Shown: piece by piece, positions 27,233 to 35,914 of the stretch
How the letters are laid out: every line of letters starts with the position of its first letter
Numbering within the stretch: position 1 is the first letter of the stretch
Assembly (NCBI GenBank): GCA_963780715.1
Contig: CAWADK010000013.1
Location: forward strand, 57,986-121,985
Direction of reading: 5' to 3'
From: JALORV01 sp963780715
GTDB taxonomy: Bacteria; Pseudomonadota; Gammaproteobacteria; Burkholderiales; Burkholderiaceae_F
DNA length: 64,000 bases
Notes under the pieces: model-generated
The model's input: the letters and a program-made list of their open reading frames with translations, nothing else
Told to the model about the DNA's origin: nothing
The model's database searches: none
Made by a program: the position numbers and the translations under genes

Positions 27233-27526
27233 TCAAAGGCTGCGAAACCGCTCGATGCGGCGTGCAGTCATCATTTCCGAGGGCAGTTGACTCTCGCGCA
27301 GGGCCGAGGCGAGTGCTGCGGCAAAGGCGCCGGGATCCTGAATGCCTTCATAGACTTCCATCCAGGTCGGCGTCGTCGTTTCGCCGACCCGCTCCTCGAT
27401 GCTCACGCGACCCACGCCGCCGGTCGACAGACGCTGCTGCATGGCGCGCAGGCGCTGCAGCGCCGCCGGTCCGCCGTCGCGCGGGGCCGGGTAGTAGATG
27501 TACCAGTTCTCGCGACCGGTGTTCAT
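27233..27526 (-). CDS. DUF4936 family protein
   Basis: Short conserved protein of 97 aa. It begins with the family-typical YIYYPAPRDGG, contains LQRLRAMQQRLSTGGVGRVSIEERVG and the WMEVYEGIQDPGAF stretch, and ends ARRIERFRSL. DUF4936 proteins occur mainly in betaproteobacteria between ygfZ and an NRDE gene, exactly the setting seen here. No function is known; the antibiotic-monooxygenase/Dabb-like ferredoxin fold is plausible from the pattern of two alpha-beta repeats. The start overlaps the ygfZ stop (ATGA). Confidence 0.85.
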   Translation of the reverse strand: MNTGRENWYIYYPAPRDGGPAALQRLRAMQQRLSTGGVGRVSIEERVGETTTPTWMEVYEGIQDPGAFAAALASALRESQLPSEMMTARRIERFRSL

Positions 27527-28537
27527 GCCGTCGGATCGAACAGTTCGTAGGGCAGGGGCAGGATGCGCAGCGCGGCTCCGTTGGCCGACCCGATGTGCAG
27601 CGTACCGGCATCAACGCGATCGACCGGCGCTTCGAACAGCAGATCAACGCCCCCACCGGGCGCGCGTGCCGCCATGACGACGGTGCCGATCGGTTGCTCC
27701 TGTGCGGACTGGAACACGTCGGATCCGGCGGCGGGCGGATCATCAATCTCGGCGTGGGCGACCTGCATCCGGCGCTTGAGCTTGCCAAGATACTGGCTGC
27801 GCGCCACGATCTCCTGCCCCGGATAACAGCCCTTCTTGAAGTTCACGCCGCCGAGGACTTCGAAATTGATCATCTGCGGCACGAACTTTTCCTGCGTGGC
27901 CGGGAACACGGTCGGAACCGCGGCGGCGACCTCGCTCCACCACCAGGCATCGCTCGATACCACGCGCAACGACGCGAGGGGAGCAGGCAGCGACGATGCG
28001 GCTTGAGTCAGCAGGAAGCGCTCGGCGACGGCCGGTGCGGCGGGAAGGCGACTCACGCGCAGGCCCGCGCTTTCTACGGAAGCCCAGACCTGTGCCGGGG
28101 GTTCGATGCCCGCGGCACGAAGCGCGGCAGACGCCTGCGGTCCGAGCAGGGCATGCGTGGTCCACTGATCGCTCGTTTCGGCGAGCCGCGACCTTGGCGC
28201 GCAGAACGAACATCGACAGACGCTTCGCCACCGGGGCCGCCAGTTCGCGCGGCAGCTGCAGCACGATGGCATCACCGTCGCGCCATTGGTGGAACGTCGC
28301 CAGCAGGCGGCCCTTGGGCGTGCAGTAGCCATTGAGCTGCAGCGCATCGGTACCGAGGTGCGCGACATCGTTGGTCAGCTGTGACTGCAGGAAGGCCGTC
28401 GCGTCCGCGCCGTCCGCACGGATCGTTCCGAGTTCGGAAAGGCGCGCGACCACCGGCGCGTCGAGTACCGCGGCCAGGTCCGCGGACGACGCCGCGAAGG
28501 CGCCGAGGGATGCGGGTGCAAGGACTTCGTCAGGCAT
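27523..28537 (-). pseudogene. ygfZ: Folate-binding YgfZ family protein (tRNA-modifying / Fe-S cluster repair), frameshifted
   Basis: GcvT-like, tetrahydrofolate-binding protein that helps maintain Fe-S enzymes. The N-terminal part (SELGTIRADGADATAFLQSQLTNDV, NGYCTPKGRLLATFHQW) is in the frame of the ATG at 28537. The C-terminal part, with the hallmark NFKKGCYPGQEIVARSQYLGKLKRR, is in another frame. The switch lies near 28183-28190, after FVLRAKV; removing one base rejoins it to RLAETSDQW or ALAETSDQW and gives ~337 residues. The signature Cys is present. As written, the product would lack it. The gene is divergent from mltG, with 64 bp between starts. Confidence 0.9.
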
Positions 28538-28601
28538 TGGGAGTCAAGCGTCAGACCGTGGCAGCTATCATAGGTGCCGTTGGTCGCAATGTCTCCGGGA
28601 A

Positions 28602-29621
28602 ATGGCGAAGACTTCGCGTGCACGGGCGTGGGCCGTGTTCGCAATACTGGCGCTCGCATGTGCGGCCGGGGCCTATGCGCTGGGCCGCTGGTATGTTTAC
28701 GCGCGCCCGCTGCCGATGAGTGCCGAGCGGGTCGAGTTCCGCGTCAAGCCCGGCGCCTCGGTCCGCGGCATTGCGCAGTCGGCGCAGGCGGCGGGCGTCG
28801 ACGTCAACGAGTTCGCGTTCGCGGCGCTTGCGCGAGCTACCGAGTCGGCCCAGAGTCTGCGGTCCGGGCGCTACGCAGTCGAGCGCGGAACGACGCTGGC
28901 CGGGCTGCTCGCCAAGCTGCGGGCCGGCGACGTCATCCACGAGCGGCTGACGATCGTCGAAGGCACGACGTTCCGCGAACTGCGCGCACAGCTTGCCGCG
29001 ACTGCAAACCTGCGGCAGGACAGCGCAAAACTCTCGGCCGCCCAGTTGCTGCAGGCGATCGGTGCCGTCGAGTCGCACCCGGAGGGCCTGTTCTCGCCCG
29101 AGACGTATCTCTATGACCCCGGCAGCAGTGACCTCGACATCTGGCGCCAGGCGTACCGTTCCCAGATGGTCATATTGCAGCAGGCGTGGGACGCACGCGA
29201 TCCGAAGCTTCCGTACAAGTCGCCGTATGAAGCGCTGATCATGGCCTCGATCATCGAGAAAGAGACCGGGCAGGCTTCCGAGCGTCCGCTGGTCGCGGGC
29301 GTTTTTGTCAACCGACTGCGGCGCGGCATGTTGCTGCAGACGGACCCGACGGTCATCTACGGGCTCGGCGAGCGGTTCGATGGCAACCTGCGCAAGCGCG
29401 ATCTCCTGACTGACGGCCCGTACAATTCCTACATGCGCGCCGGGCTGCCGCCAACACCCATCGCGCTGCCGGGCCGTGCCTCGATCGAGGCGGCGCTGCG
29501 CCCCGCCGCCACCGATGCGCTGTACTTCGTTGCGCGCGGAGACGGCTCGTCGCACTTTTCCAGTTCGCTCGAGGAACACAACCGCGCCGTCGACAAGTAC
29601 CAGCGAGGCATCGGCAAATGA
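28602..29621 (+). CDS. mltG: Endolytic murein transglycosylase MltG
   Basis: Cleaves nascent glycan strands inside the inner membrane space and so sets strand length. The 339-aa protein has an N-terminal membrane anchor (about residues 9-28), a LysM-like domain (VKPGASVRGIAQSAQAAGV), and the YceG catalytic domain with the Glu in MASIIEKETGQ followed by GVFVNRL, LQTDPTVIYGLG and SYNTY-like YNSYMRAGLPPTPIALPG. The ATG at 28602 is the conserved start MAKTSRA. The stop overlaps tmk (ATGA), giving the common mltG-tmk-holB order. Confidence 0.95.
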   Translation: MAKTSRARAWAVFAILALACAAGAYALGRWYVYARPLPMSAERVEFRVKPGASVRGIAQSAQAAGVDVNEFAFAALARATESAQSLRSGRYAVERGTTLAGLLAKLRAGDVIHERLTIVEGTTFRELRAQLAATANLRQDSAKLSAAQLLQAIGAVESHPEGLFSPETYLYDPGSSDLDIWRQAYRSQMVILQQAWDARDPKLPYKSPYEALIMASIIEKETGQASERPLVAGVFVNRLRRGMLLQTDPTVIYGLGERFDGNLRKRDLLTDGPYNSYMRAGLPPTPIALPGRASIEAALRPAATDALYFVARGDGSSHFSSSLEEHNRAVDKYQRGIGK

Positions 29622-30235
29622 AGGAGCGCGGCCGTTTCATCACCTTCGAGGGCATCGACGGCGCCGGGAAGAGCACTCAGATCCAGGTCGTCGCGGACAC
29701 ATTGCGCGCACGTGGCATCGAACTCGTGATAACTCGCGAGCCGGGCGGCACGCCGCTCGCTGAGTCCCTGCGCACTCTGGTGCTCAACGAACCGATGGAC
29801 GCCGCGACCGAGACGCTGCTGCTGTTCGCGGCCCGCTCGGATCATCTCGAGCGCGTGCTGCGTCCTGCACTGGCAGCGGGCCGCTGGGTGCTGTGCGATC
29901 GCTTCACCGACGCAACGTACGCCTACCAGGCGGGCGGGCGCGGCGTGCCGGCCGAAAGGATCGCCACGCTGGAGCAGTGGGTGCATCCCGATCTGCAGCC
30001 CGACCTGACACTACTGTTCGACGTACCGCCCGAGGTCGCGGCGCAACGTCTGACGCAGGCCCGGCCCGCGGACCGCTTCGAGTCGGAGCAGACCGGGTTC
30101 TTCGATGCAGTGCGGAGACAGTACCTCGAGCGGGCGGCAACCTTCCCGGAGCGGTTCTTCGTCGTCGACAGCACGGCGTCGCCCGCGGACATCCGTGAAC
30201 AGCTGACGAACCTGATGTCGCGATGGAACGGCTGA
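29618..30235 (+). CDS. tmk: Thymidylate kinase
   Basis: Phosphorylates dTMP to dTDP for DNA synthesis. The 205-aa protein has the P-loop EGIDGAGKSTQ (residues 9-19), the DR[YF] motif CDRFTDATYAYQ, and the REPGGTPLAE substrate loop with the LID arginines near RPADRFESE. Length and motifs are standard. It overlaps mltG by 4 bp at its start, and its 3' end overlaps holB by 13 bp, so translation of the three genes is probably linked. Confidence 0.97.
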   Translation: MKERGRFITFEGIDGAGKSTQIQVVADTLRARGIELVITREPGGTPLAESLRTLVLNEPMDAATETLLLFAARSDHLERVLRPALAAGRWVLCDRFTDATYAYQAGGRGVPAERIATLEQWVHPDLQPDLTLLFDVPPEVAAQRLTQARPADRFESEQTGFFDAVRRQYLERAATFPERFFVVDSTASPADIREQLTNLMSRWNG

Positions 30236-31273
30236 CGCCGCTGCCATGGCAGGAAGCGTTGTGGCGACAGGTGGCCACGGCCGAGCGCCTGCCGCACGCG
30301 CTGCTGCTGCACGGAGCGCGCGGCATCGGCAAGCGGCATTTCGCACACGCCCTCGCGCACGCGCTGCTCTGCGAGTCGCCCGACCGCGAGGGCAACGCCT
30401 GCGGCCAGTGCCCGAGTTGCCATCTGCTGGCGGCGGAGAACCATCCGGACCTGCGCTGGCTGATACCGGAGATCGATCAGCCGCAGCGCGAGGATGCCGA
30501 AGAAACCGACGTCGCGCCTACCCCAACCAAGCCGACCAAGGCCAGCCGCGAAATCCGTATCGATCAGGTGCGCGCGATCACGGAATTCCTGACGCTTGCT
30601 GCGCATCGTGGCGGCCGCCGCATTGTCGTGCTTGCGCCGGCCGAGTCGCTCAATGGCCCCGCCGCGAATGCACTGCTGAAGCTGCTCGAAGAGCCGCCGC
30701 CGGGGGCCATGTTCCTGGCCGTTACGGACGAAATCGATGCCGTGCTGCCGACGGTGCGGTCGCGCTGCGTCCTGCTGCGAGCGCCGGTCCCGAGCCGGGA
30801 GGCAGCGCTTGCATGGCTGCGCGGTCAGGGAATGGCCGACGCGGAGGACGCCCTGGCCGAAGCCGGAGGCGCCCCGATGGAACTTGCGCAGCCGGACGAA
30901 GACGACGCGCGTCGCCTTGCACCGGAGCTGAAGTCCCGCTTCCTGGAACTGCTGGCCAAAGGCGGCCGACTGGGTCCGCCCGAAATCGTTGCCGCCGTAC
31001 CGAAGGACACTTCCCTGGGCGAAGCGATCCGTCTGTTTCAGCGCTGGGGATGGGACTTATTGGCGGAAAGAACGGCTGCGACGCGTTCGTTATTATCCGA
31101 AGCAGCAGAGGGCGCTGGCTGCGGTCGCACGCGAGTGTGACCTGGAGCGGCTGTTGGGGTGGCTCGGCGAACTCGCCAATGCGCAGGCGACCGCCGACCA
31201 TCCGCTCAACACGCGGCTCGCCATCGAAGGCCTGCTGATGGGCTACCTGGACGCGGTCCGGCCCGCGCGCTAA
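30223..31273 (+). pseudogene. holB: DNA polymerase III delta-prime subunit, frameshifted near the C-terminus
   Basis: Clamp-loader subunit. The N-terminal part holds the P-loop-like LLHGARGIGKRHFA, the zinc Cys set CGQCPSCHLL, the EPPPGAMFLAVTDEIDAVLPTVRSRC sensor region and the helical collar domain. At about 31075-31085 the frame changes: the written frame ends with ATRSLLSEAAEGAGCG, while the family-like tail (VRYYPKQQRALAAVARECDLERLLGWLGELANAQ) is one base out. Skipping one base (A31081) restores ~349 residues. Because holB is normally essential, a sequence error is a real alternative. It overlaps tmk by 13 bp. Confidence 0.9.
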
Positions 31274-31295
31274 CGGACGGGGATAAGAACACCTG

Positions 31296-31682
31296 ATGAA
31301 TGACCCAGCGGGAGCGAAGGCAGGGGGCAACGGCCAGCAGGCCGGTGTTCGACCTGCTGTCCTGTCACTGTCGATCAAGGAAAAGGCCGCCCTCTATGCG
31401 GCCTATATGCCGTACCTGAAGAACGGCGGCATCTTTGTTCCGACAACACGTCCCTACCAGCTTGGCGACGACGTCTACCTGATCCTGACGCTGCTGGAAG
31501 ATCCCACGCGGATCCCGGTGGCGGGCAAGGTCGTCTGGATCAGCCCGGCCGCCGGCGGCAACAAGACGCCGGGCATCGGCGTGCACTTTCCGGCGGACGA
31601 ATCGGGAATGACGGCGCGCAAGCGCATCGAGGACTCACTGGGCGCGGCGCTCAAGTCGGCGCGTCCCACCCACACGCTGTAG
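31296..31682 (+). CDS. PilZ domain protein
   Basis: Cytoplasmic protein of 128 aa in the tmk-holB-pilZ-tatD cluster, a position typical of the type IV pilus protein PilZ in beta- and gammaproteobacteria. The pattern LSLSIKEKAALYAAYMPYLKNGGIFVPTTRPYQLGDDVYLILTL, then KVVWISP and GIGVHFP, matches the PilZ family that lacks the full c-di-GMP motif (RxxxR and D/NxSxxG). It therefore probably does not bind c-di-GMP and works through protein contacts in pilus biogenesis. Its start lies 22 bp after holB. Confidence 0.9.
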   Translation: MNDPAGAKAGGNGQQAGVRPAVLSLSIKEKAALYAAYMPYLKNGGIFVPTTRPYQLGDDVYLILTLLEDPTRIPVAGKVVWISPAAGGNKTPGIGVHFPADESGMTARKRIEDSLGAALKSARPTHTL

Positions 31683-31733
31683 TCTCCCGGCGGTCGCAAG
31701 CCCTGCCCACGGATCCGACCGTGACCGCCTGCA

Positions 31734-32504
31734 ATGTTCGTTGACTCCCATTGCCATCTGGCATTTCCTGAACTGTCGGACGACCTGCCTGGCGTGCTGG
31801 CGCGCATGCGGTCGGCGGGGGTCGAGGCGGCGCTGAGCGTCTGTACGACGCTGCCCGAGTTTCCGGCTGTCCTGGCGAGCGCCGCGGGTCACGACAATGT
31901 CTACGCCTCCGTGGGTGTCCATCCCGACTCCACGGGGACGCCCGAACCGTCGGTTGAAGCCCTTGTGGATCTCGCCCGGCACGCCAAGGTCGTTGCGATC
32001 GGAGAGACCGGGCTGGACTACTACCGCCTCCCGGAGCCGCTGGACTGGCAGCGCGAGAGGTTCCGGGTCCACATCCGGGCCGCCCGCGCCTGCCGCAAGC
32101 CCCTGATCATCCACACCCGGTCCGCGGCCGCCGACACGCTGCGCATCATGCGCGAGGAGGGCGCCGCGGAAGTGGGTGGGGTCATGCACTGCTTCACGGA
32201 GTCGGAAGAGGTCGCGCGCCACGCGCTCGACCTCGGCTTCTACATCTCGTTCTCGGGCATCGTCACGTTCAAGAGCGCAAGGGAGCTTCAGGCGACAGCC
32301 GCCACGGTGCCGCTCGACCGACTCCTCATCGAAACCGACTCGCCTTATCTGGCGCCGGTGCCGCATCGTGGCAAGTCCAACGAGCCGGCCTTCGTGCCGC
32401 ACGTCGCCGCGAAACTGGCAGAGCTCCGGAATGTTGAAGTGGATGCCATTGGCTCCGCCACGACGGCCAATTTCTATAGCCTTTTCAATGTGTTGAAGCC
32501 CTAA
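31734..32504 (+). CDS. TatD family metal-dependent hydrolase (DNase)
   Basis: TIM-barrel metallohydrolase of 256 aa with all metal-site motifs: DSHCHLAF (residues 3-10), GETGLDYYR, IIHTRSA, MHCFTES and the C-terminal LIETDSPYLAPVPHRGKSNEP. TatD-type proteins show 3'-5' exonuclease/DNase activity and take part in DNA repair or degradation. It is the last gene of the mltG-tmk-holB-pilZ-tatD cluster and faces the GNAT gene on the other strand, with about 90 bp of relatively AT-rich sequence in between. Confidence 0.94.
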   Translation: MFVDSHCHLAFPELSDDLPGVLARMRSAGVEAALSVCTTLPEFPAVLASAAGHDNVYASVGVHPDSTGTPEPSVEALVDLARHAKVVAIGETGLDYYRLPEPLDWQRERFRVHIRAARACRKPLIIHTRSAAADTLRIMREEGAAEVGGVMHCFTESEEVARHALDLGFYISFSGIVTFKSARELQATAATVPLDRLLIETDSPYLAPVPHRGKSNEPAFVPHVAAKLAELRNVEVDAIGSATTANFYSLFNVLKP

Positions 32505-32511
32505 CTCAAAG

Positions 32512-32580
32512 TTGTTTCTCGGAGAGTGATGGATCGTCGGCCGCGAATGTATAAGAAACAATGGCTTGGCAACTGTTTCT
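32512..32580. repeat. Three-copy inverted repeat between tatD and a convergent GNAT gene
   Basis: TTGTTTCT (32512-32519), AGAAACAA (32554-32561) and CTGTTTCT (32573-32580) can pair in two alternative hairpins, since the middle copy is complementary to either outer one. It lies between convergent genes, so a bidirectional end-of-transcript structure is possible, but there is no clear T-run. Confidence 0.35.
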
Positions 32581-32591
32581 AAGGTGAATTG

Positions 32592-33140
32592 CTAGCCTGC
32601 TTGTGCGGATTCTGTCAGTCGGTAAAGAACATGACGGCGCAGCGGATGACCGGCAGGAACGCGCGGGTGGTCAAACTCGCCTGCCGCGTCGTTCGCCATG
32701 CCCAGGCGCTCCATGACGCGCCGTGACCGCACGTTCCTGACGGCGGTGAACGACACGATCTCCGGCAGCGCGAGCTGACGAAACCCGAAGTCCAGCGCGA
32801 GCCGCGCGGCCTCGGTCGCGTAGCCGCGTCCCCAGCAGGCGCCGGCCATGCGCCAGCCGACTTCGACACAGGGAGTGAAGTGGGCTTCGAACGTCGGTAC
32901 CGACAGACCCACGAAGCCGGCGCAGTTCCCGTCGATCTCGAGGCACCAGGAGCCCCAGCCGCGCGCTTCGAGACCCGCTTGCGCCCGCGCGATCATGGCG
33001 TCGCTCTCGGCCCGCGACAGCGTCGAAGGAAAGAACTCCATCACGACCGGATCCGCATTCAGGGCGGCAAACGGTTCGGAGTCGCGCGGCTGCCAACCGC
33101 GCAGCAGGACGCGCTTGCCTCGCAGAACGGAAATGTCCAT
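32592..33140 (-). CDS. GNAT family N-acetyltransferase (RimJ/RimL type)
   Basis: Protein of 182 aa. The RimJ/RimL-type pattern is clear: LLRGWQPRDSEPFAALNADP near the N-terminus, then WGSWCLEIDG, the CoA-binding CWGRGYATEAARLALDFGF and the closing NVRSRRVMERLGM. The start is the ATG at 33140, since the open frame upstream lies inside the transporter gene and has no family residues. The acceptor substrate is unknown. It overlaps the stop of the nucleoside transporter gene by one base (TGATG), so the two are co-transcribed. Confidence 0.92.
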   Translation of the reverse strand: MDISVLRGKRVLLRGWQPRDSEPFAALNADPVVMEFFPSTLSRAESDAMIARAQAGLEARGWGSWCLEIDGNCAGFVGLSVPTFEAHFTPCVEVGWRMAGACWGRGYATEAARLALDFGFRQLALPEIVSFTAVRNVRSRRVMERLGMANDAAGEFDHPRVPAGHPLRRHVLYRLTESAQAG

Positions 33141-34384
33141 CAGACGAGCATCCCGACGAGCGCGGCCGTTGCGCACGTTGAGAGCAGTCCGGCGAAGACG
33201 GACTTCATCCCCAGTTCGGCCATTTCCGCACGGCGCCCGACCGGAAGCAACGCCGACAGCCCGCCCAGCATGATGCCGAGGCTGCCAAAGTTCGCGAAGC
33301 CGCACAGCGCGTAGGTCATCAGCAGGCGGCTGCGATCCGACAGGGCGGCCGGCGGCAGCTGCGCCAGGTCGAGGTAGGCGATCAGTTCGTTCAGAACCGT
33401 CTTCTTGCCGAGCAGGCTTCCGGCCGTCGGCACCTCGGCCCAGGGAATGCCGACCAGCCAGGCCAGCGGCGCGAAGAGCCAGCCAAAGATGCGCTCGAGC
33501 GTGAGGGCCGTCCCGCCGATCGCGGGCAGCAGGCCGAGCAATCCGTTGACGAGGGCCACCAGGGCAACGAACACGATGAGCATTGCCACGATATTGAGGA
33601 GCAGTTGCAGTCCTTCGAGCGTGCCTCGGGTGAGCGCTGCCACCGCATTCGCGTCCGGGCGCTCGAAGGCGACCTTCGCACCGGGGGTCAGCCGGGGTGG
33701 AACCATGATCGCTGCGACCGCGATGGCCACGGGAGTGGCCACGATCGATGCCACCAGCAGATGGCCCAGGGCGTTCGGGACGATCGGAGCGAGAAAGGTG
33801 GCATAGAGGACCAGAACGGTTCCTGCGATCGTGGCCATGCCGCAGTTCATGACGATGAATAGCTCACCCCGCGAGAGGCCCGCGAGGTAGGGGGCAATGA
33901 CCAGGGGAGCTTCCACCATGCCGACGTAGACGTTTGCCGCAGCGGAGACACCGACCGCCCCACCCAGACCCATCGTGCGCTCGAGCAGGCGTGCGAACGC
34001 CCGCACCAGCAGGGGCAGGACGCCCCAATGGAAAAGCAGTGCGGAAAGGGCGGCGACGAGCAGCACCAGCGGCAATGCCCGGAAGGCCAGAACGAACGTC
34101 GCAGCCGGCGCCGTCGCGGTGAACGGAGGGTCCGCACCGCCGAGGTAGCCGAACACGAGGCTGGTGCCGGCCTGCAACGCGTGCTCGAATACATCGAGTG
34201 CGGTGTTGAGGCTCGCCAGCAAGGCCGCGAGCGGCGGCACCTTCAGAAAGAGGACCGCCAGTGCCAGTGCGAGTGCTATCCCGCTCGCGACCAGGCGCCA
34301 TGGGACTTCGCGACGTTGCTCTGACGCCACCCAAGCCAGAGCCAGCAGCCCAATGAGGCCGACGGCGCTCTGCAACTGTTGCAT
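33140..34384 (-). CDS. Nucleoside transporter of the concentrative (NupC/CNT) family
   Basis: Inner-membrane symporter of 414 aa with about ten hydrophobic segments. CNT hallmarks are the NupC-like gate SAAANVYVGMVEAPLVIAPYLAGLSRGELFIVMNCGMATIAGTVL (the usual NxFVGQTEAPLLI is here NVYVGMVEAPLVI) and the C-terminal GKKTVLNELIAYLDL followed by TYALCGFANFGSLGIMLGGL. It imports nucleosides with H+ or Na+. The Gln-Thr of the usual motif is Met-Val here, a change that may alter ligand choice. It is followed by the GNAT gene and divergent from the aldehyde dehydrogenase gene. Confidence 0.92.
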   Translation of the reverse strand: MQQLQSAVGLIGLLALAWVASEQRREVPWRLVASGIALALALAVLFLKVPPLAALLASLNTALDVFEHALQAGTSLVFGYLGGADPPFTATAPAATFVLAFRALPLVLLVAALSALLFHWGVLPLLVRAFARLLERTMGLGGAVGVSAAANVYVGMVEAPLVIAPYLAGLSRGELFIVMNCGMATIAGTVLVLYATFLAPIVPNALGHLLVASIVATPVAIAVAAIMVPPRLTPGAKVAFERPDANAVAALTRGTLEGLQLLLNIVAMLIVFVALVALVNGLLGLLPAIGGTALTLERIFGWLFAPLAWLVGIPWAEVPTAGSLLGKKTVLNELIAYLDLAQLPPAALSDRSRLLMTYALCGFANFGSLGIMLGGLSALLPVGRRAEMAELGMKSVFAGLLSTCATAALVGMLV

Positions 34385-34470
34385 CTGACCCCTCCGTGGA
34401 GCGAGCAGATTGGAACACAGCCTCCACGCTTGCGCAGTAAGCTTTGCGCGGTTTCAGACTCGAGACTCGC

Positions 34471-35889
34471 ATGAACGCCCTCGACATCCCGTCCGACCTG
34501 CACACGTCGTTCGAGCGCCAGCGTGCCAGCTACGATGCCGCGCCGTTTCCTGAATGGGAGATCCGGCGCGATCGCCTGCAGCGCCTGCAGCGACTGGTCT
34601 GCGATCACGAGTCCGATATTGAATCGGCGATCGATCAGGACTTCGGCGGCCGCCCCCGGATGGAGTCCCAGATTGCGGAGATCTTTCCAAGCCTGGCCGA
34701 GATCAAGGGAGCGCTGAGGCACGGCAAGGAGTGGATGCGGCCCCGCGGTGCCCTGGTTTCGAAGTGGTTCCTGCCGGCGCGCGCGCATGTGATGCCGCGG
34801 CCGGTCGGCGTGGTCGGCATCATCGTGCCCTGGAACTATCCCTTGTTCCTTGCGATCGGCCCCCTCGTTGCGGCTCTGGTCGCTGGCAACCGGGCGATGG
34901 TAAAGATGTCCGAGTACACACCGGCATTTTCCCGGCTCTTTGCAGACTTGGTCGGCAAGCACTTTCAGGCCGACGAGATCGATGTGATCACCGGTGGACC
35001 TGACGTCGCCGCGCAGTTCTCCGCGCTGCCGTTCGATCACCTTCTGTTCACCGGCTCGACGGTGGTAGGTCGGCAGGTCATGGCCGCCGCGGCGCCGAAC
35101 CTGACGCCCGTCACGCTGGAACTCGGCGGCAAGTCGCCGACCGTCGTCGCTCCGGATTACCCGATCGAGCGGGCCGCGCAGCGTGTGCTGGCGGGCAAGC
35201 TTCTCAATGCCGGCCAGACATGCATCGCGCCCGACTACGTGCTCGTCCCGCGCGCCAGCATCCCGGCTTTCGTGGCGGCGCTGCAGGCCAACGCGGTGCG
35301 CATGTACCCGCGCGGGCTGCAGGACCCGGACTACTGCAGCGTCATCAACCAGCGGCATTACGGCCGGTTGATCGGCTACCTCGAACAGGCCGTGGCGGCG
35401 GGTGTCAGAGTCGTGCCGCTTTTCGCGGGGGCCGATCGCGCCGACGAGGTCCATCGCCTCGCACCGACGGTGCTCATCGATCCGCCGCGTTCACTCGACG
35501 TCATGCGCGACGAGATCTTCGGCCCGGTGCTGCCGGTCATGGGCTACGACTCCATCGACGACGCCGTCGCGTTCGTCAACGCCCAGCCGCGACCGCTCGC
35601 GCTCTACTGGTTCGACAACGATGCCGCCCGGGCGGAACGCGCGCTGAGGCAGACCCATGCGGGCGGCGTGTGCGTCAACGAAACGCTGATGCACGTGGCG
35701 CAGGAGGAATTGCCGTTCGGGGGAATCGGCCCGTCCGGCATGGGCCACTATCACGGCAAGTGGGGTTTTGACACCTTCAGCAAACTCACGCCCGTGTTCC
35801 GGCAGTCGCGCCTGAACGGCATGAATCTTTTCATGCCGCCGTACCGGCCGATCGTCACGACGATGCTGCGGCTGATGAAACGCTTTTAG
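34471..35889 (+). CDS. Aldehyde dehydrogenase, coniferyl-aldehyde-dehydrogenase-like
   Basis: NAD(P)-dependent enzyme of 472 aa. Visible are the cofactor-side PWNYPLFLAIGPLVAALVAGN, GSTVVGRQV, the general-base Glu in LELGGKSP and the catalytic Cys in NAGQTCIAPDY (near residue 251), with the FGGIGPSGMGHYHGKWGFDTFS ending. The C-terminal stretch NLFMPPYRPIVTTMLRLMKRF is the amphipathic or membrane-associated tail typical of coniferyl and fatty-aldehyde dehydrogenases. I use the ATG at 34471; the open frame upstream carries no homology. It is divergent from the nucleoside transporter gene. The true aldehyde is unknown. Confidence 0.92.
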   Translation: MNALDIPSDLHTSFERQRASYDAAPFPEWEIRRDRLQRLQRLVCDHESDIESAIDQDFGGRPRMESQIAEIFPSLAEIKGALRHGKEWMRPRGALVSKWFLPARAHVMPRPVGVVGIIVPWNYPLFLAIGPLVAALVAGNRAMVKMSEYTPAFSRLFADLVGKHFQADEIDVITGGPDVAAQFSALPFDHLLFTGSTVVGRQVMAAAAPNLTPVTLELGGKSPTVVAPDYPIERAAQRVLAGKLLNAGQTCIAPDYVLVPRASIPAFVAALQANAVRMYPRGLQDPDYCSVINQRHYGRLIGYLEQAVAAGVRVVPLFAGADRADEVHRLAPTVLIDPPRSLDVMRDEIFGPVLPVMGYDSIDDAVAFVNAQPRPLALYWFDNDAARAERALRQTHAGGVCVNETLMHVAQEELPFGGIGPSGMGHYHGKWGFDTFSKLTPVFRQSRLNGMNLFMPPYRPIVTTMLRLMKRF

Positions 35890-35914
35890 TCGATCGCGGC
35901 GTTGCGCACCGCCA

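Noticed and set aside
34444..34470. An ATG at 34444 as start of the aldehyde dehydrogenase
   Set aside because: The nine extra residues show no homology. The ATG at 34471 gives the usual N-terminus.
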